From Candidatus Colwellia aromaticivorans (GTDB lineage: Bacteria; Pseudomonadota; Gammaproteobacteria; Enterobacterales; Alteromonadaceae), in contig NZ_QOLD01000052.1 in NCBI RefSeq assembly GCF_003333305.1, forward strand, positions 1 to 36,085: a stretch of DNA of 36,085 nt. Direction: 5' to 3'. The notes beneath the pieces are model-generated. The model was not told where the DNA came from. It was given only the letters and a program-made list of their open reading frames with translations, and made no database searches. A program made the position numbers and the translations under genes. Positions 1 to 7,923 of the stretch are shown piece after piece (the stretch's first letter is position 1; each line of letters starts with the position of its first letter).

Positions 1-197
1 TAGATCCATTTCAATTAAAGATTAAGATAGAAAGTAAGTTGAAAGCCATTTTTAAACTTGTTTCGGTTACACCTAATGTGAGATTACGAGTATGACTTTC
101 GGTTACCTTTTCTTTTGAGTCAATGCGAGCTATAGTTAACCCTATGAAAGTGTAGAAACTTTTCTATATACAAGAGGGGCACCTAAATTGCTGTATC

Positions 198-929
198 TTA
201 TGCTCTAGCTTCTAACATCAACCTCTTCATATCACGCACGGCTTTATCTAAACCATCAATAACGGCACGAGCAATAATAGCATGGCCAATATTTAGCTCA
301 ATTATTTCTTCAATCGCTGCAATCGGTTTAACATTAAAATAGTTTAAACCATGTCCGGCATTAACTTTTAAACCAAGACTATGAGCATATTTAATCCCTT
401 CAATTAAGCGAACTAATTCAGCTTTTTGTGCTACCTCAGATCCTGCATCAGCATAGTGCCCTGTGTGAATTTCAATATAAGGTGCTTTACTCGCCAGTGC
501 CGCATCAATTTGCGCTTTATCCGCATCAATAAATAAACTTACTTCAATACCAGCCGCAGCTAACTTTTCCACTGCACTGGTTATTTTAGTCAACTTACCA
601 ATGACATCTAAACCACCTTCAGTGGTTAACTCTTCACGTTTTTCTGGCACCAAACAACAAAAAGCCGGCTTAACATCACAGGCAATGCTTACCATTTCAT
701 CGGTTACAGCCATTTCAAAATTCATACGTGTGTGTAATGTCTGCTTTAATACATGAATATCTCTGTCTTGAATATGACGTCTATCTTCACGTAAATGCAC
801 GGTAATACCATCTGCACCTGCATGCTCTGCAACACTTGCCGCATAAACTGGATCAGGATAATTAGTACCCCGTGCTTGACGGAGTGTCGCTATATGATCG
901 ACATTGATACCTAAAAGTAACTCTTTCAT
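198..929 (-). CDS. pdxJ: Pyridoxine 5'-phosphate synthase PdxJ
   Basis: Last step of the DXP-dependent vitamin B6 pathway: condenses 1-deoxy-D-xylulose 5-phosphate with 3-amino-2-oxopropyl phosphate to pyridoxine 5'-phosphate in the cytosol. The 243-residue length is normal for the family. The N-terminus reads [19 protein letters not shown] followed by PDP, and HLREDRRHI lies near residue 46, both typical PdxJ blocks; a TIM-barrel protein. ATG start with an AAGAGA ribosome site a few bases upstream. It is the last gene of the lepA-lepB-rnc-era-recO-pdxJ block, 54 bp after recO. The acpS gene that often follows is not present in the 197 bp to the window edge. Nothing unusual seen. Confidence 0.97.
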   Translation of the reverse strand: MKELLLGINVDHIATLRQARGTNYPDPVYAASVAEHAGADGITVHLREDRRHIQDRDIHVLKQTLHTRMNFEMAVTDEMVSIACDVKPAFCCLVPEKREELTTEGGLDVIGKLTKITSAVEKLAAAGIEVSLFIDADKAQIDAALASKAPYIEIHTGHYADAGSEVAQKAELVRLIEGIKYAHSLGLKVNAGHGLNYFNVKPIAAIEEIIELNIGHAIIARAVIDGLDKAVRDMKRLMLEARA

Positions 930-983
930 TTTTATTCTCTTAATTTTATTTTTAGCTGTTTGATGACTTTCAGTTGTTATTAA

Positions 984-1724
984 CTACTCTTTTTTGTATT
1001 TTTTCATTACAAATAACTTACGACTATTAAGTGGCTTACCTTCAAGTAGATGGTGAAAAATTTGTCGCATTAACAGTTTAAATGTTTGCTCTACCCCTGC
1101 TAATTCAGATTTTCTTATATCGTAATTTTGTTCTGCTATTGCTTGTAAATGCACAGTATTAAACCAAGGTGTCGTGATATTTTTTATCGCGTAATGATAA
1201 GCGGGGATAAAGCCTTGCTCAACTACATAGTAAAAACCAGCAACATGTTCACTATTTTCTTCGAATATCGGAGTAAAGTCTAGTGACAGCCCTAATTCAT
1301 CTAACAAGCTTAACTCGAATGCTCTTAATTGTGGAGCAATTGCTAAACCCTGCGATAGTGCGGTAATAGTCAATTGATATTGGGAAAAAAGCGTCTCGCA
1401 AATAATATCATCCGTTAATAAACGAACTAGTAGTTCATTAAGATAAAAAGCACTATAGAGACTATTTTTAGTTAATGCGTATGATTTTGAATTGGCTTCA
1501 ATACGGGTGAGCATTCTTAAGCTAGTATTTTGTGACCCATTTTCTTTAAAAGCTACATTTAACGGTAAAAAAGGCTGTAACAAGGCTTTTTTTATTGACC
1601 GTTTAGATTGGCCAACATAAACAAGTGCAGAAACTTTACCATCGTGTTCGGTCAACAATTCAACTAATTGTTGATTTTCTTGATACGGACGAACATGTAA
1701 AACAAAGGCTTTTTGTTCAACCAT
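984..1724 (-). CDS. recO: DNA repair protein RecO
   Basis: RecFOR-pathway mediator that anneals DNA and helps load RecA on SSB-coated single strands. The protein has 246 residues, with the family N-terminal OB fold opening VEQKAFVLHVRPYQENQQLV and a helical C-terminal half ending in a basic tail (FVMKKYKKE). RecO is weakly conserved, and the call leans also on position between era and pdxJ, as in E. coli. ATG start. A MITE-like palindromic element separates it from era upstream, so coupling to era may be weaker than in relatives. Confidence 0.93.
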   Translation of the reverse strand: MVEQKAFVLHVRPYQENQQLVELLTEHDGKVSALVYVGQSKRSIKKALLQPFLPLNVAFKENGSQNTSLRMLTRIEANSKSYALTKNSLYSAFYLNELLVRLLTDDIICETLFSQYQLTITALSQGLAIAPQLRAFELSLLDELGLSLDFTPIFEENSEHVAGFYYVVEQGFIPAYHYAIKNITTPWFNTVHLQAIAEQNYDIRKSELAGVEQTFKLLMRQIFHHLLEGKPLNSRKLFVMKKYKKE

Positions 1725-1801
1725 CTCATTACCTAATCATTAACTCTTCACTATTAAATTTCACTTGAAAATTAGTTATTACACACTCAAATTTTATACT
1801 T

Positions 1802-1963
1802 ATACCAGTTTCATTAATTAGGTGATCTATTTTATACGTAGAAAAAACGGTCAAATATAAGGCGTTTATTTCAATAACTAGTTGTTCTAGCTATTAAATA
1901 AATAACGAAGTACTTGGTCGTTTTAACAAGTAGAAATGATCACATAGTTAGTGAAATTGGTAT
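1802..1963. repeat. MITE-like inverted-repeat element between era and recO
   Basis: The left arm at 1802-1830 and the right arm at 1936-1963 are imperfect inverted repeats; the right arm read in reverse begins ATACCAATTTCACTAACTA, the left ATACCAGTTTCATTAATTA. The interior continues as a weaker palindrome centred near 1884. There is no ORF inside. The element ends 3 bp from the era stop codon. It fits a small non-autonomous mobile element or a long RNA hairpin; a related single arm seems present at 24260-24284. Which of these roles it has is not decidable here. Confidence 0.6.
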
Positions 1964-1966
1964 TAT

Positions 1967-2887
1967 TTAGCCTGAGTATTCATCGCCATAACCCAAACTT
2001 CTCAAGGCACGTTCATCATCAGCCCAACCTGACTTAACTTTAACCCAAGTTTCTAAAAACACCTGACTTTCAAACAAGTTTTCCATATCACGTCTAGCTT
2101 CTTGACCGATAGTTTTCAAACGTTCACCTTTATTGCCAATCACCATACGTTTTTGACTATCTCGTTCAACTAAAATTAACGCATTTATGTGGATAATACC
2201 TTTGTTATCCATTTTAAATTGTTCAATTTCTACGGTAGTAGAATAAGGTAATTCATCCCCGGTAAAGCGGATCAACTTTTCACGAATAATTTCTGAGGCC
2301 ATAAAGCGGCTTGAACGATCAGTAATATGATCTTCAGGAAACCAAAAGTCTCCTTCAGGTAAAGACGCTAAACAAAGTTTACGGATTGTATCAACACCCT
2401 GACCTTTACTAGCTGAAATAGGTACGATGTCGCTAAAATCATGCATTGCACCTAATTTTTGTAAATGCGGTAACAAATCATCTTTTTCGTTAATATTATC
2501 TATTTTATTAACGACTAAAATACAAGAAGAACCACTATTTTTAATTTTATTCAACACCAATTCGTCATTCGGTGTCCAATGCGTACCTTCAACTAAAAAC
2601 AAAACTAACTCAACTTCAGCAATTGAGCTACTCGCAGCACGATTCATCAACCGATTAATCGCACGTTTTTCTTCTGAATGTAAACCAGGCGTATCAACCA
2701 AAATAGCTTGTTGATGTTCTTCCGTTAAAATACCTAAAATACGATGACGAGTAGTTTGAGGCTTACGCGAAGTAATGCTAATTTTTTGTCCAAGTAAAGC
2801 ATTAAGTAAGGTAGATTTTCCAACATTGGGCCGACCAACGATAGCAATTAAGCCTGCATGGGTAGGTGGAGAGATCGAGTTAGTCAT
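1967..2887 (-). CDS. era: Ribosome-assembly GTPase Era
   Basis: Essential GTPase that binds 16S rRNA near its 3' end during 30S maturation. Visible motifs: P-loop GRPNVGKST (about residues 18-26), switch/G3 DTPGLH, G4 NKID, and a C-terminal KH RNA-binding domain with [20 protein letters not shown]. The 306-residue length is close to E. coli Era (301). ATG start three bases after the rnc stop, so translation is probably coupled. It lies in the canonical lepB-rnc-era-recO order. A palindromic element abuts its 3' end. Confidence 0.98.
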   Translation of the reverse strand: MTNSISPPTHAGLIAIVGRPNVGKSTLLNALLGQKISITSRKPQTTRHRILGILTEEHQQAILVDTPGLHSEEKRAINRLMNRAASSSIAEVELVLFLVEGTHWTPNDELVLNKIKNSGSSCILVVNKIDNINEKDDLLPHLQKLGAMHDFSDIVPISASKGQGVDTIRKLCLASLPEGDFWFPEDHITDRSSRFMASEIIREKLIRFTGDELPYSTTVEIEQFKMDNKGIIHINALILVERDSQKRMVIGNKGERLKTIGQEARRDMENLFESQVFLETWVKVKSGWADDERALRSLGYGDEYSG

Positions 2888-2890
2888 ATG

Positions 2891-3691
2891 CTATTTGGCC
2901 TTTTTACTTTGCTGTACTTCAACTTTACGTGTTTTAACTTTATTTTCTTTAGTTTGGATTTGCTTTAATTTAGCTGCCCTATGTTTTACTTTTGTCGATT
3001 CTAACAGAGCCAACACTTGCTGAGCCGCAGCTTGTTCTGCCTTTCGCCTGCTAGTACCTTTGGCAATAACTTCTTTATCTATCACCTCAGTTAAACAGCG
3101 TACAACAAACTGCTGGTTATGTGATTGACCACTGGTGTCAATGACATCATAAACAGGCAATGCTATTTTTCTACCTTGTAAGTATTCTTGTAAACGCGTT
3201 TTCGGATCTTTTTGCTCATTACCTGGCTTAATGTCACTTAAACGTTGAGCAAACCAAGATAAAATCAACGCCTTACAACATGTAATATCTGAATCTAAAT
3301 ACACTGCGCCCATAATTGCTTCAATGGCATCTTCTAGAATAGATTCACGCCTATGACCACCACTTTTTAATTCACCTGGCCCTAAAATAAGGTGCTCGCC
3401 CAAGTTAAAATCACGACCAAGTTCGGCTAAGGTAACGCCTTTAACTAAGCTAGAACGCATACGTGTTAAATCACCTTCGTCATGCTTAGGAAACTGTTCA
3501 AAAAGCACTTCAGCAATAACAAAGCCTAAAATTGAATCACCTAAGAATTCTAATCGTTCATTATGCTCACCTTTAGCACTACGATGCGTTAATGCTTGAA
3601 TTAGTAAATTCGGGTCATTAAAAGTATAGCCAATTTTTTTAGATAGCTTAGTTATCGCTTGATTTTTAGTTTCTTTAAAATGGTGAGCCAT
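2891..3691 (-). CDS. rnc: Ribonuclease III
   Basis: Double-strand-specific endoribonuclease that processes rRNA precursors and structured mRNAs. The catalytic signature [19 protein letters not shown] lies near residues 43-61, and a second acidic cluster [13 protein letters not shown] carries the other metal ligands. A dsRNA-binding domain follows with [16 protein letters not shown]. The 266 residues exceed E. coli RNase III (226) through a lysine-rich tail of about 38 residues after the dsRBD. The start codon shares one base with the lepB stop (TAATG), indicating translational coupling. Confidence 0.98.
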   Translation of the reverse strand: MAHHFKETKNQAITKLSKKIGYTFNDPNLLIQALTHRSAKGEHNERLEFLGDSILGFVIAEVLFEQFPKHDEGDLTRMRSSLVKGVTLAELGRDFNLGEHLILGPGELKSGGHRRESILEDAIEAIMGAVYLDSDITCCKALILSWFAQRLSDIKPGNEQKDPKTRLQEYLQGRKIALPVYDVIDTSGQSHNQQFVVRCLTEVIDKEVIAKGTSRRKAEQAAAQQVLALLESTKVKHRAAKLKQIQTKENKVKTRKVEVQQSKKAK

Positions 3692-4623
3692 TAATTAATT
3701 GCACCAATACGTTCAAAACGAATATTTGTTGGGATCCAACTAGGTAGAAAGCTATCTTCATCACGATCAAAGTCAAAGCTCATCCAGATAGCCACAGCTT
3801 GACCGACCAAATTTTCTTCAGGTACAAAGCCCCAAAAGCGACCATCTAAAGAATTATCTCTATTATCACCCATCACAAAATAATGACCTGCAGGTACTAA
3901 AAATTCATCAGGAGCTGTGCCCGCTTGTTTAAAATAAATATTCATTCTTGGCATGCTATATTGGTCATTTAAAATGTTATGCGTTTTATTTAACATAACC
4001 GCTTCAAACTGATTAAGACCTTTTTCTGCATCTGGCCCTTGATATTTATTAGTAAAATTATTAACTACTTGCACAAATTCAGGACACTTTGTATCAGAGG
4101 GTTTACATGCTTCTTTAATATATAGAGATTTATTACGGTAAATAATACGATCACCCGGTAAACCAATTACTCGCTTAATGTAATCAATACGAGGATCAAC
4201 AGGATATTTAAATACCACCGCATCACCTCGTTCAGGCAAGCCAACATCAAAAAACTTATTGCGAGCTACTGGATCTTTTAAACCATAGTTAAATTTATTA
4301 ACTAAAATAAAATCACCATCGAGCAAAGTGGGCATCATAGAGCCTGAAGGTATTTGAAATGGTTCATATATGAATGAACGCAAAATCAGCACAAAAGCAA
4401 TAACAGGAAATACTTGCACTGAGGTATCAACTAATGCAGATGGCTCCATCAAAGTTGTTAGGGTCTCTGAAGTAAGTTCAACGCCACTTTGCTCTTTGGC
4501 CGCTGTTTGTGCAGCAATAGCTTTAAGCTTTCGTTGCGGTGCTAAATAAAACTTATCAGCAAACCAAACAATGCCTGTCAACACGGTAATTGCTACTAAA
4601 ATGATTGAAAAATAAACTGCCAT
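3691..4623 (-). CDS. lepB: Signal peptidase I LepB
   Basis: Inner-membrane serine protease that removes signal peptides from exported proteins. Two N-terminal membrane segments (about residues 3-21 and 71-87) precede the periplasmic catalytic domain. The catalytic serine is in [14 protein letters not shown] (Ser95) and the lysine general base in [12 protein letters not shown] (Lys150), spaced as in E. coli (90 and 145). The conserved box [17 protein letters not shown] is near the C-terminus. The 310-residue length is normal. It lies 87 bp downstream of lepA, and its stop overlaps the rnc start. Confidence 0.98.
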   Translation of the reverse strand: MAVYFSIILVAITVLTGIVWFADKFYLAPQRKLKAIAAQTAAKEQSGVELTSETLTTLMEPSALVDTSVQVFPVIAFVLILRSFIYEPFQIPSGSMMPTLLDGDFILVNKFNYGLKDPVARNKFFDVGLPERGDAVVFKYPVDPRIDYIKRVIGLPGDRIIYRNKSLYIKEACKPSDTKCPEFVQVVNNFTNKYQGPDAEKGLNQFEAVMLNKTHNILNDQYSMPRMNIYFKQAGTAPDEFLVPAGHYFVMGDNRDNSLDGRFWGFVPEENLVGQAVAIWMSFDFDRDEDSFLPSWIPTNIRFERIGAIN

Positions 4624-4710
4624 ACCTATCCTAATATTATATATTTATCAACGAACAATTGAGCTGATACTTGTGCGACTCAACACTCGTTACTCGCAAT
4701 TTTTTTATCT

Positions 4711-6501
4711 TTATTTATCTAATTTAAGTACAGCTAAAAACGCTTCTTGAGGTACTTCAACATTACCTACTTGCTTCATACGTTTTTTACCATCTTTCTG
4801 CTTTTGTAATAGTTTTTTCTTACGACTGATATCACCACCGTAACATTTCGCGGTAACGTTTTTACGTAGTTGTTTAACCGTAGTTCGAGCAATAACGTTA
4901 TTACCAATGGCTGCTTGAATAGCAATATCAAACATTTGACGGTGAATTAATTCTTTAAGTTTATCCACTAACATTCGACCACGAGAGGCTGAATTAGCTC
5001 TGTGAGTAATCATCGCTAATGCGTCAACTCTGTCACCGTTGATCATTACATCAACACGCACCATATCAGCAGGCTCAAATCGAATAAAATTATAATCAAG
5101 TGATGCATAACCACGGCTAGTAGATTTTAGTTTATCAAAAAAATCCATAACCACTTCAGCCATAGGTAACTCATAAGTAACGGCAACTTGGTTACCATGA
5201 TAGATCAGATCTTTTTGTACGCCACGTTTTTCAATACATAAGGTAATAACGTTACCCAGGTATTCTTGCGGTACCAAAATATTTGCTTGTACTATAGGCT
5301 CTCGAATTTCATCGATGTTATTAACCGCAGGTAAATCAGCTGGGTTGTCAATTGATAACAATTCACCATTAGTACAAGAAACTTCATAATTTACGGTTGG
5401 CGCTGTAGTGATTAAATCTAGATCGTATTCACGGGCTAAACGCTCTTGTATGATTTCCATGTGCAACATACCAAGGAAACCAATTCGGAAACCAAAACCT
5501 AAAGCAGATGAGTTTTCTGGTTCAAAAAACAAAGAAGCATCATTTAAACTTAATTTATTTAACGCATCGCGGAAATTTTCATAATCATCGGAACTGATAG
5601 GAAAAATACCAGCATACACTTGTGGTTGTGCTTTTTGAAAGCCAGCCAACGCTTTGTCTGTTTCTTTCTTGCTGATGGTTATGGTATCACCAACCGGTGC
5701 ACCGTGAATTTCTTTAATTCCCGCGATAATATAACCAACTTCACCGGCACGTAAAATTCCAGTTTCTGTTTGTTTTGGCGTAAAAATACCAACATTATCT
5801 ATTTGATGAACTTGCCCTGTGGACATCACCAACATTTTATCGCCTTTTTTCACTTCACCATTCATAATACGAACTAAAGAAACAACACCTTGATAGTTAT
5901 CAAACCATGAATCAACAATAAGCGCTTGTAGTGGCGCATCGTAACTTCCTTCAGGCGCTGGAATGTTTTTTACAATAGTTTCCAAAACATCTTCAATACC
6001 AACCCCTGTTTTTGCCGAACAAGTGACTGCATCAGTGGCATCAATACCAATAATATGCTCAATTTCTTCACAAACTCTATCTGGATCTGCTTGCGGTAAA
6101 TCAATTTTATTAAGGATTGGTATAACTTCTAATTCCATTTCAATCGCGGTATAACAATTTGCAACTGTTTGCGCTTCAACCCCTTGACCTGCATCGACAA
6201 CAAGTAAAGCGCCTTCACAAGATGCTAGCGAACGAGAAACTTCATATGAAAAATCAACATGTCCAGGAGTATCGATAAAGTTAAGCTGATAGATTTCACC
6301 ATCGTTTGCTTTATAGTCCAAGGTAACACTTTGCGCTTTAATAGTAATACCACGCTCACGCTCAATATCCATTGAATCAAGCACCTGCGCTTCCATTTCA
6401 CGTTCTTGCAAGCCTCCGCAATGCTGGATTAAGCGATCAGATAATGTTGATTTACCATGATCAATGTGGGCAATGATTGAAAAGTTACGTATATTCTTCA
6501 T
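4711..6501 (-). CDS. lepA: Elongation factor 4 (LepA) GTPase
   Basis: Ribosome-associated translational GTPase, implicated in translation quality and 30S biogenesis. Starting at the ATG at 6501 gives 596 residues (E. coli 599), beginning [19 protein letters not shown] with the P-loop. An upstream in-frame start at 6579 would add 26 residues not expected in the family and is rejected. DTPGHVDF (G3) and NKIDLP (G4) are present, and the LepA-specific C-terminal domain ends in [18 protein letters not shown]. It heads the lepA-pdxJ block. In relatives rseC lies directly upstream; here the rhs island intervenes. Confidence 0.98.
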   Translation of the reverse strand: MKNIRNFSIIAHIDHGKSTLSDRLIQHCGGLQEREMEAQVLDSMDIERERGITIKAQSVTLDYKANDGEIYQLNFIDTPGHVDFSYEVSRSLASCEGALLVVDAGQGVEAQTVANCYTAIEMELEVIPILNKIDLPQADPDRVCEEIEHIIGIDATDAVTCSAKTGVGIEDVLETIVKNIPAPEGSYDAPLQALIVDSWFDNYQGVVSLVRIMNGEVKKGDKMLVMSTGQVHQIDNVGIFTPKQTETGILRAGEVGYIIAGIKEIHGAPVGDTITISKKETDKALAGFQKAQPQVYAGIFPISSDDYENFRDALNKLSLNDASLFFEPENSSALGFGFRIGFLGMLHMEIIQERLAREYDLDLITTAPTVNYEVSCTNGELLSIDNPADLPAVNNIDEIREPIVQANILVPQEYLGNVITLCIEKRGVQKDLIYHGNQVAVTYELPMAEVVMDFFDKLKSTSRGYASLDYNFIRFEPADMVRVDVMINGDRVDALAMITHRANSASRGRMLVDKLKELIHRQMFDIAIQAAIGNNVIARTTVKQLRKNVTAKCYGGDISRKKKLLQKQKDGKKRMKQVGNVEVPQEAFLAVLKLDK

Positions 6502-6545
6502 TTTGCTAGGATTTTTCCTTTGTCTGATATTCGATCTTGCTGTTA

Positions 6546-6565
6546 GATATACCAATGGGTATATC
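6546..6565 (-). promoter_or_regulatory. Hairpin in the lepA 5' leader
   Basis: GATATACC, a four-base AATG loop, and GGTATATC form an 8-bp perfect stem about 45 bases upstream of the lepA start. It lies inside the presumed leader transcript. It could stabilise the leader or modulate initiation; no function is shown. Confidence 0.35.
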
Positions 6566-6608
6566 AGTGCGAATCTCAATAAAACTCACACGATCTCATT
6601 TGATCGGG

Positions 6609-6614
6609 ATTATA
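6609..6614 (-). promoter_or_regulatory. Candidate -10 box of a lepA promoter
   Basis: Read on the minus strand this is TATAAT, about 108 bp upstream of the lepA start and between the island and lepA. A convincing -35 hexamer is not seen at 17 bp (TCCTTA). A local promoter would be needed if the island cut lepA off from transcription through rpoE-rseABC. Confidence 0.35.
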
Positions 6615-6722
6615 CAACAAAATAGTTTAACTAAGGAAAAAAAAGATCGGACAGGACTGTAACAAAAAAACAGAAAGTTAATTGGATTTCAAAGAGGGGA
6701 ATTTTAGGCAAAACAAAAGCGC

Positions 6723-6926
6723 CTATCTATAATCAACAAGAACTTCTTTATAGAGCTTGTTTGCATCAGGATCAGACTTAGTAACACTAATAACAACATG
6801 ATAGATATCAAGTCTTTCTTTCTCTATGTAGATACCAAGTCCTTTGTGAACGAGCAGTTTTTTGTGTATCGTTACCCGTAACTGACAAACGGTGGAATGC
6901 TTACTGAAAAACCATGTGCACCATAG
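6723..6926 (-). pseudogene. Relic open frame, 3' end of an unrecognised protein
   Basis: This is an open frame of 67 codons with no ATG or convincing start, closed upstream by TAA and ending in TAG. The C-terminal half reads like real protein: HKKLLVHKGLGIYIEKERLD followed by IYHVVISVTKSDPDANKLYK and EVLVDYR. I do not recognise the family. It has the appearance of the 3' remnant of a gene lost at the island's lepA-side edge. Chance is possible given the short length. Confidence 0.3.
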
Positions 6927-6951
6927 TTATGACTGGATTTAGGAAAATCTT

Positions 6952-7101
6952 ATGATGAAGTTTGGTAAAGGTTATGATTTAAATTTGGCAAGCCGCCAAT
7001 ATCGACCGATGAGAATTTGGGAAAATAGCCCGAATGTTGCCAAATCGTTCGATGAACAATTTGGCAAAATGTACGATGCTAATTTGGTCGGCTACAGCTA
7101 A
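6952..7101 (+). CDS. Possible 49-residue small protein ending in a repeated motif
   Basis: ATG start with AGGA about 8 bases upstream. The product begins MMKFGKGYDLNLASRQYRPM and ends SFDEQFGKMYDANLVGYS. The final part (KYDAN-x-x-GY, then one residue and a stop) is repeated at the DNA level at 7622-7685, and a shorter piece ending YDANFIGYN and a stop lies at 11261-11286. That shared stop supports a true plus-strand 3' end, but the reverse strand of the first copy is also open. No family was recognised. It may be a gene remnant carried by the repeat. Confidence 0.3.
   Translation: MMKFGKGYDLNLASRQYRPMRIWENSPNVAKSFDEQFGKMYDANLVGYS
7071..7095. repeat. Unit-end repeat, copy 1
   Basis: GTACGATGCTAATTTGGTCG then GCTAC. 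It belongs to a longer repeat (7032-7095) that recurs at 7622-7685. It lies at the left edge of the transposase remnant. The upstream part contains the stem GCCAAAT/ATTTGGC (7037-7063). Confidence 0.7.
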
Positions 7102-7556
7102 CAGCAAAGGATTACCCGAAAAAAGCGCTTAGCGCTTTGTTTAAACAACGTTGGCATATTGAAGTAGATTTTAGAAATCTCAAGACAACATTAGGCCTAG
7201 TTGTTCTCAGCTGTAAAACACCTGAAATGTGTCAAAAAGAGATGTGGGTATATTTTTTAGCTAATAACTTGATACGGCTCTTGATGGCACAAGCAGCAGT
7301 TGCTCACAATTTATTACCAAGGCAACTGAGTTTTAAACACACGGTACAAATATGGAATACGTATTCTTTGCTAAAAAAAGCGTTGGATGACCCGATGTTT
7401 GCTTTGATAGCCAAACGAATCGTCGGTAATAGAACAGGACGAATGGAGCCAAGAGCGATCAAACGACGACCTAAACCCTATAAGTTATTAATGATCCCTA
7501 GGGCTGAAGCTAAACAGGAAATAATGAAAAATGGTCACCTAAAAAAGATGAAGTAG
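7098..7556 (+). pseudogene. IS4-family transposase, C-terminal remnant
   Basis: About 150 codons of the DDE transposase C-terminus remain, readable from LTAKDYPKKALSALFKQRWH. The IS4 signature Y-x2-R-x3-E-x6-K is present as F-KQ-R-WHI-E-VDFRNL-K (Tyr replaced by Phe), so the catalytic Glu is kept, but both Asp residues and the N-terminal two thirds are missing. It ends NGHLKKMK before TAG. The element's right end is probably the TTAAGTGCCATT stretch near 7586-7597. The left side is cut at the 25-nt repeat. It is non-functional and a sign of IS-driven rearrangement at the island edge. Confidence 0.85.
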
Positions 7557-7598
7557 CCCTTTAATATCAAGGGTTCTACTCTTAATTAAGTGCCATTC

Positions 7599-7617
7599 TA
7601 CTCTGACCCCTTTGATT
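7599..7617. repeat. 19-nt repeat at IS remnant edge, copy 1
   Basis: TACTCTGACCCCTTTGATT, identical to 9893-9911. This copy directly follows the presumed right end of the IS4-type remnant. Confidence 0.7.
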
Positions 7618-7621
7618 GTAA

Positions 7622-7685
7622 ATGTTGCCAAATCGTTCGATCAATCACTTGGCAAAAAGTACGATGCTAATTTGGTCGGCTACAA
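7622..7685. repeat. Unit-end repeat, copy 2
   Basis: It matches 7032-7095 closely: it begins ATGTTGCCAAATCGTTCGAT and finishes with the shared 25-nt block from 7661. It differs mainly in the middle, CAATCACTTGGC here against GAACAATTTGGC. It lies 18 bp downstream of the stop of the 70-residue membrane protein gene, and with copy 1 it brackets the transposase remnant. Confidence 0.7.
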
Positions 7686-7703
7686 GGTGACCCTTTTTGA
7701 TTT

Positions 7704-7916
7704 TTATTTATTTTTAAAAGCAGCCTTTATAGAAAACACTCCTATTCCAATTTGAAATATTATACTTAAAGCAAACTCAACTGGGTTTTCTTCGATTGTT
7801 AAATTATTTCCTCCTATATATCCCGCTCCAAACCCTGTAGATTCCCCTGTAAATAAGTGATAAAGACCAAGACCAAGAAAAAACAAACCGATAATTATCA
7901 ACCCAAATTTATTCAT
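7704..7916 (-). CDS. Small two-helix membrane protein, candidate immunity to the orphan Rhs tip
   Basis: The 70-residue product starts ATG seven bases after the orphan rhs stop. Two hydrophobic segments (about 4-20, FGLIIIGLFFLGLGLYHLF, and 47-63, FALSIIFQIGIGVFSIK) flank a short loop, so it is an inner-membrane protein. I do not recognise a family. Position immediately downstream of a variable Rhs tip is the usual place for an immunity gene; that role is inference only. Confidence 0.6.
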   Translation of the reverse strand: MNKFGLIIIGLFFLGLGLYHLFTGESTGFGAGYIGGNNLTIEENPVEFALSIIFQIGIGVFSIKAAFKNK

Positions 7917-7923
7917 AATAACC

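Noticed and set aside
6502..6579. N-terminal extension of LepA
   Set aside because: LepA proteins begin at [17 protein letters not shown]; the extra 26 residues come from leader sequence containing a hairpin.
7032..7095. Possible integron attC site because of the GCCAAAT/ATTTGGC stem
   Set aside because: The expected GTTRRRY-type core pair is not seen and no integrase gene is present in the window.
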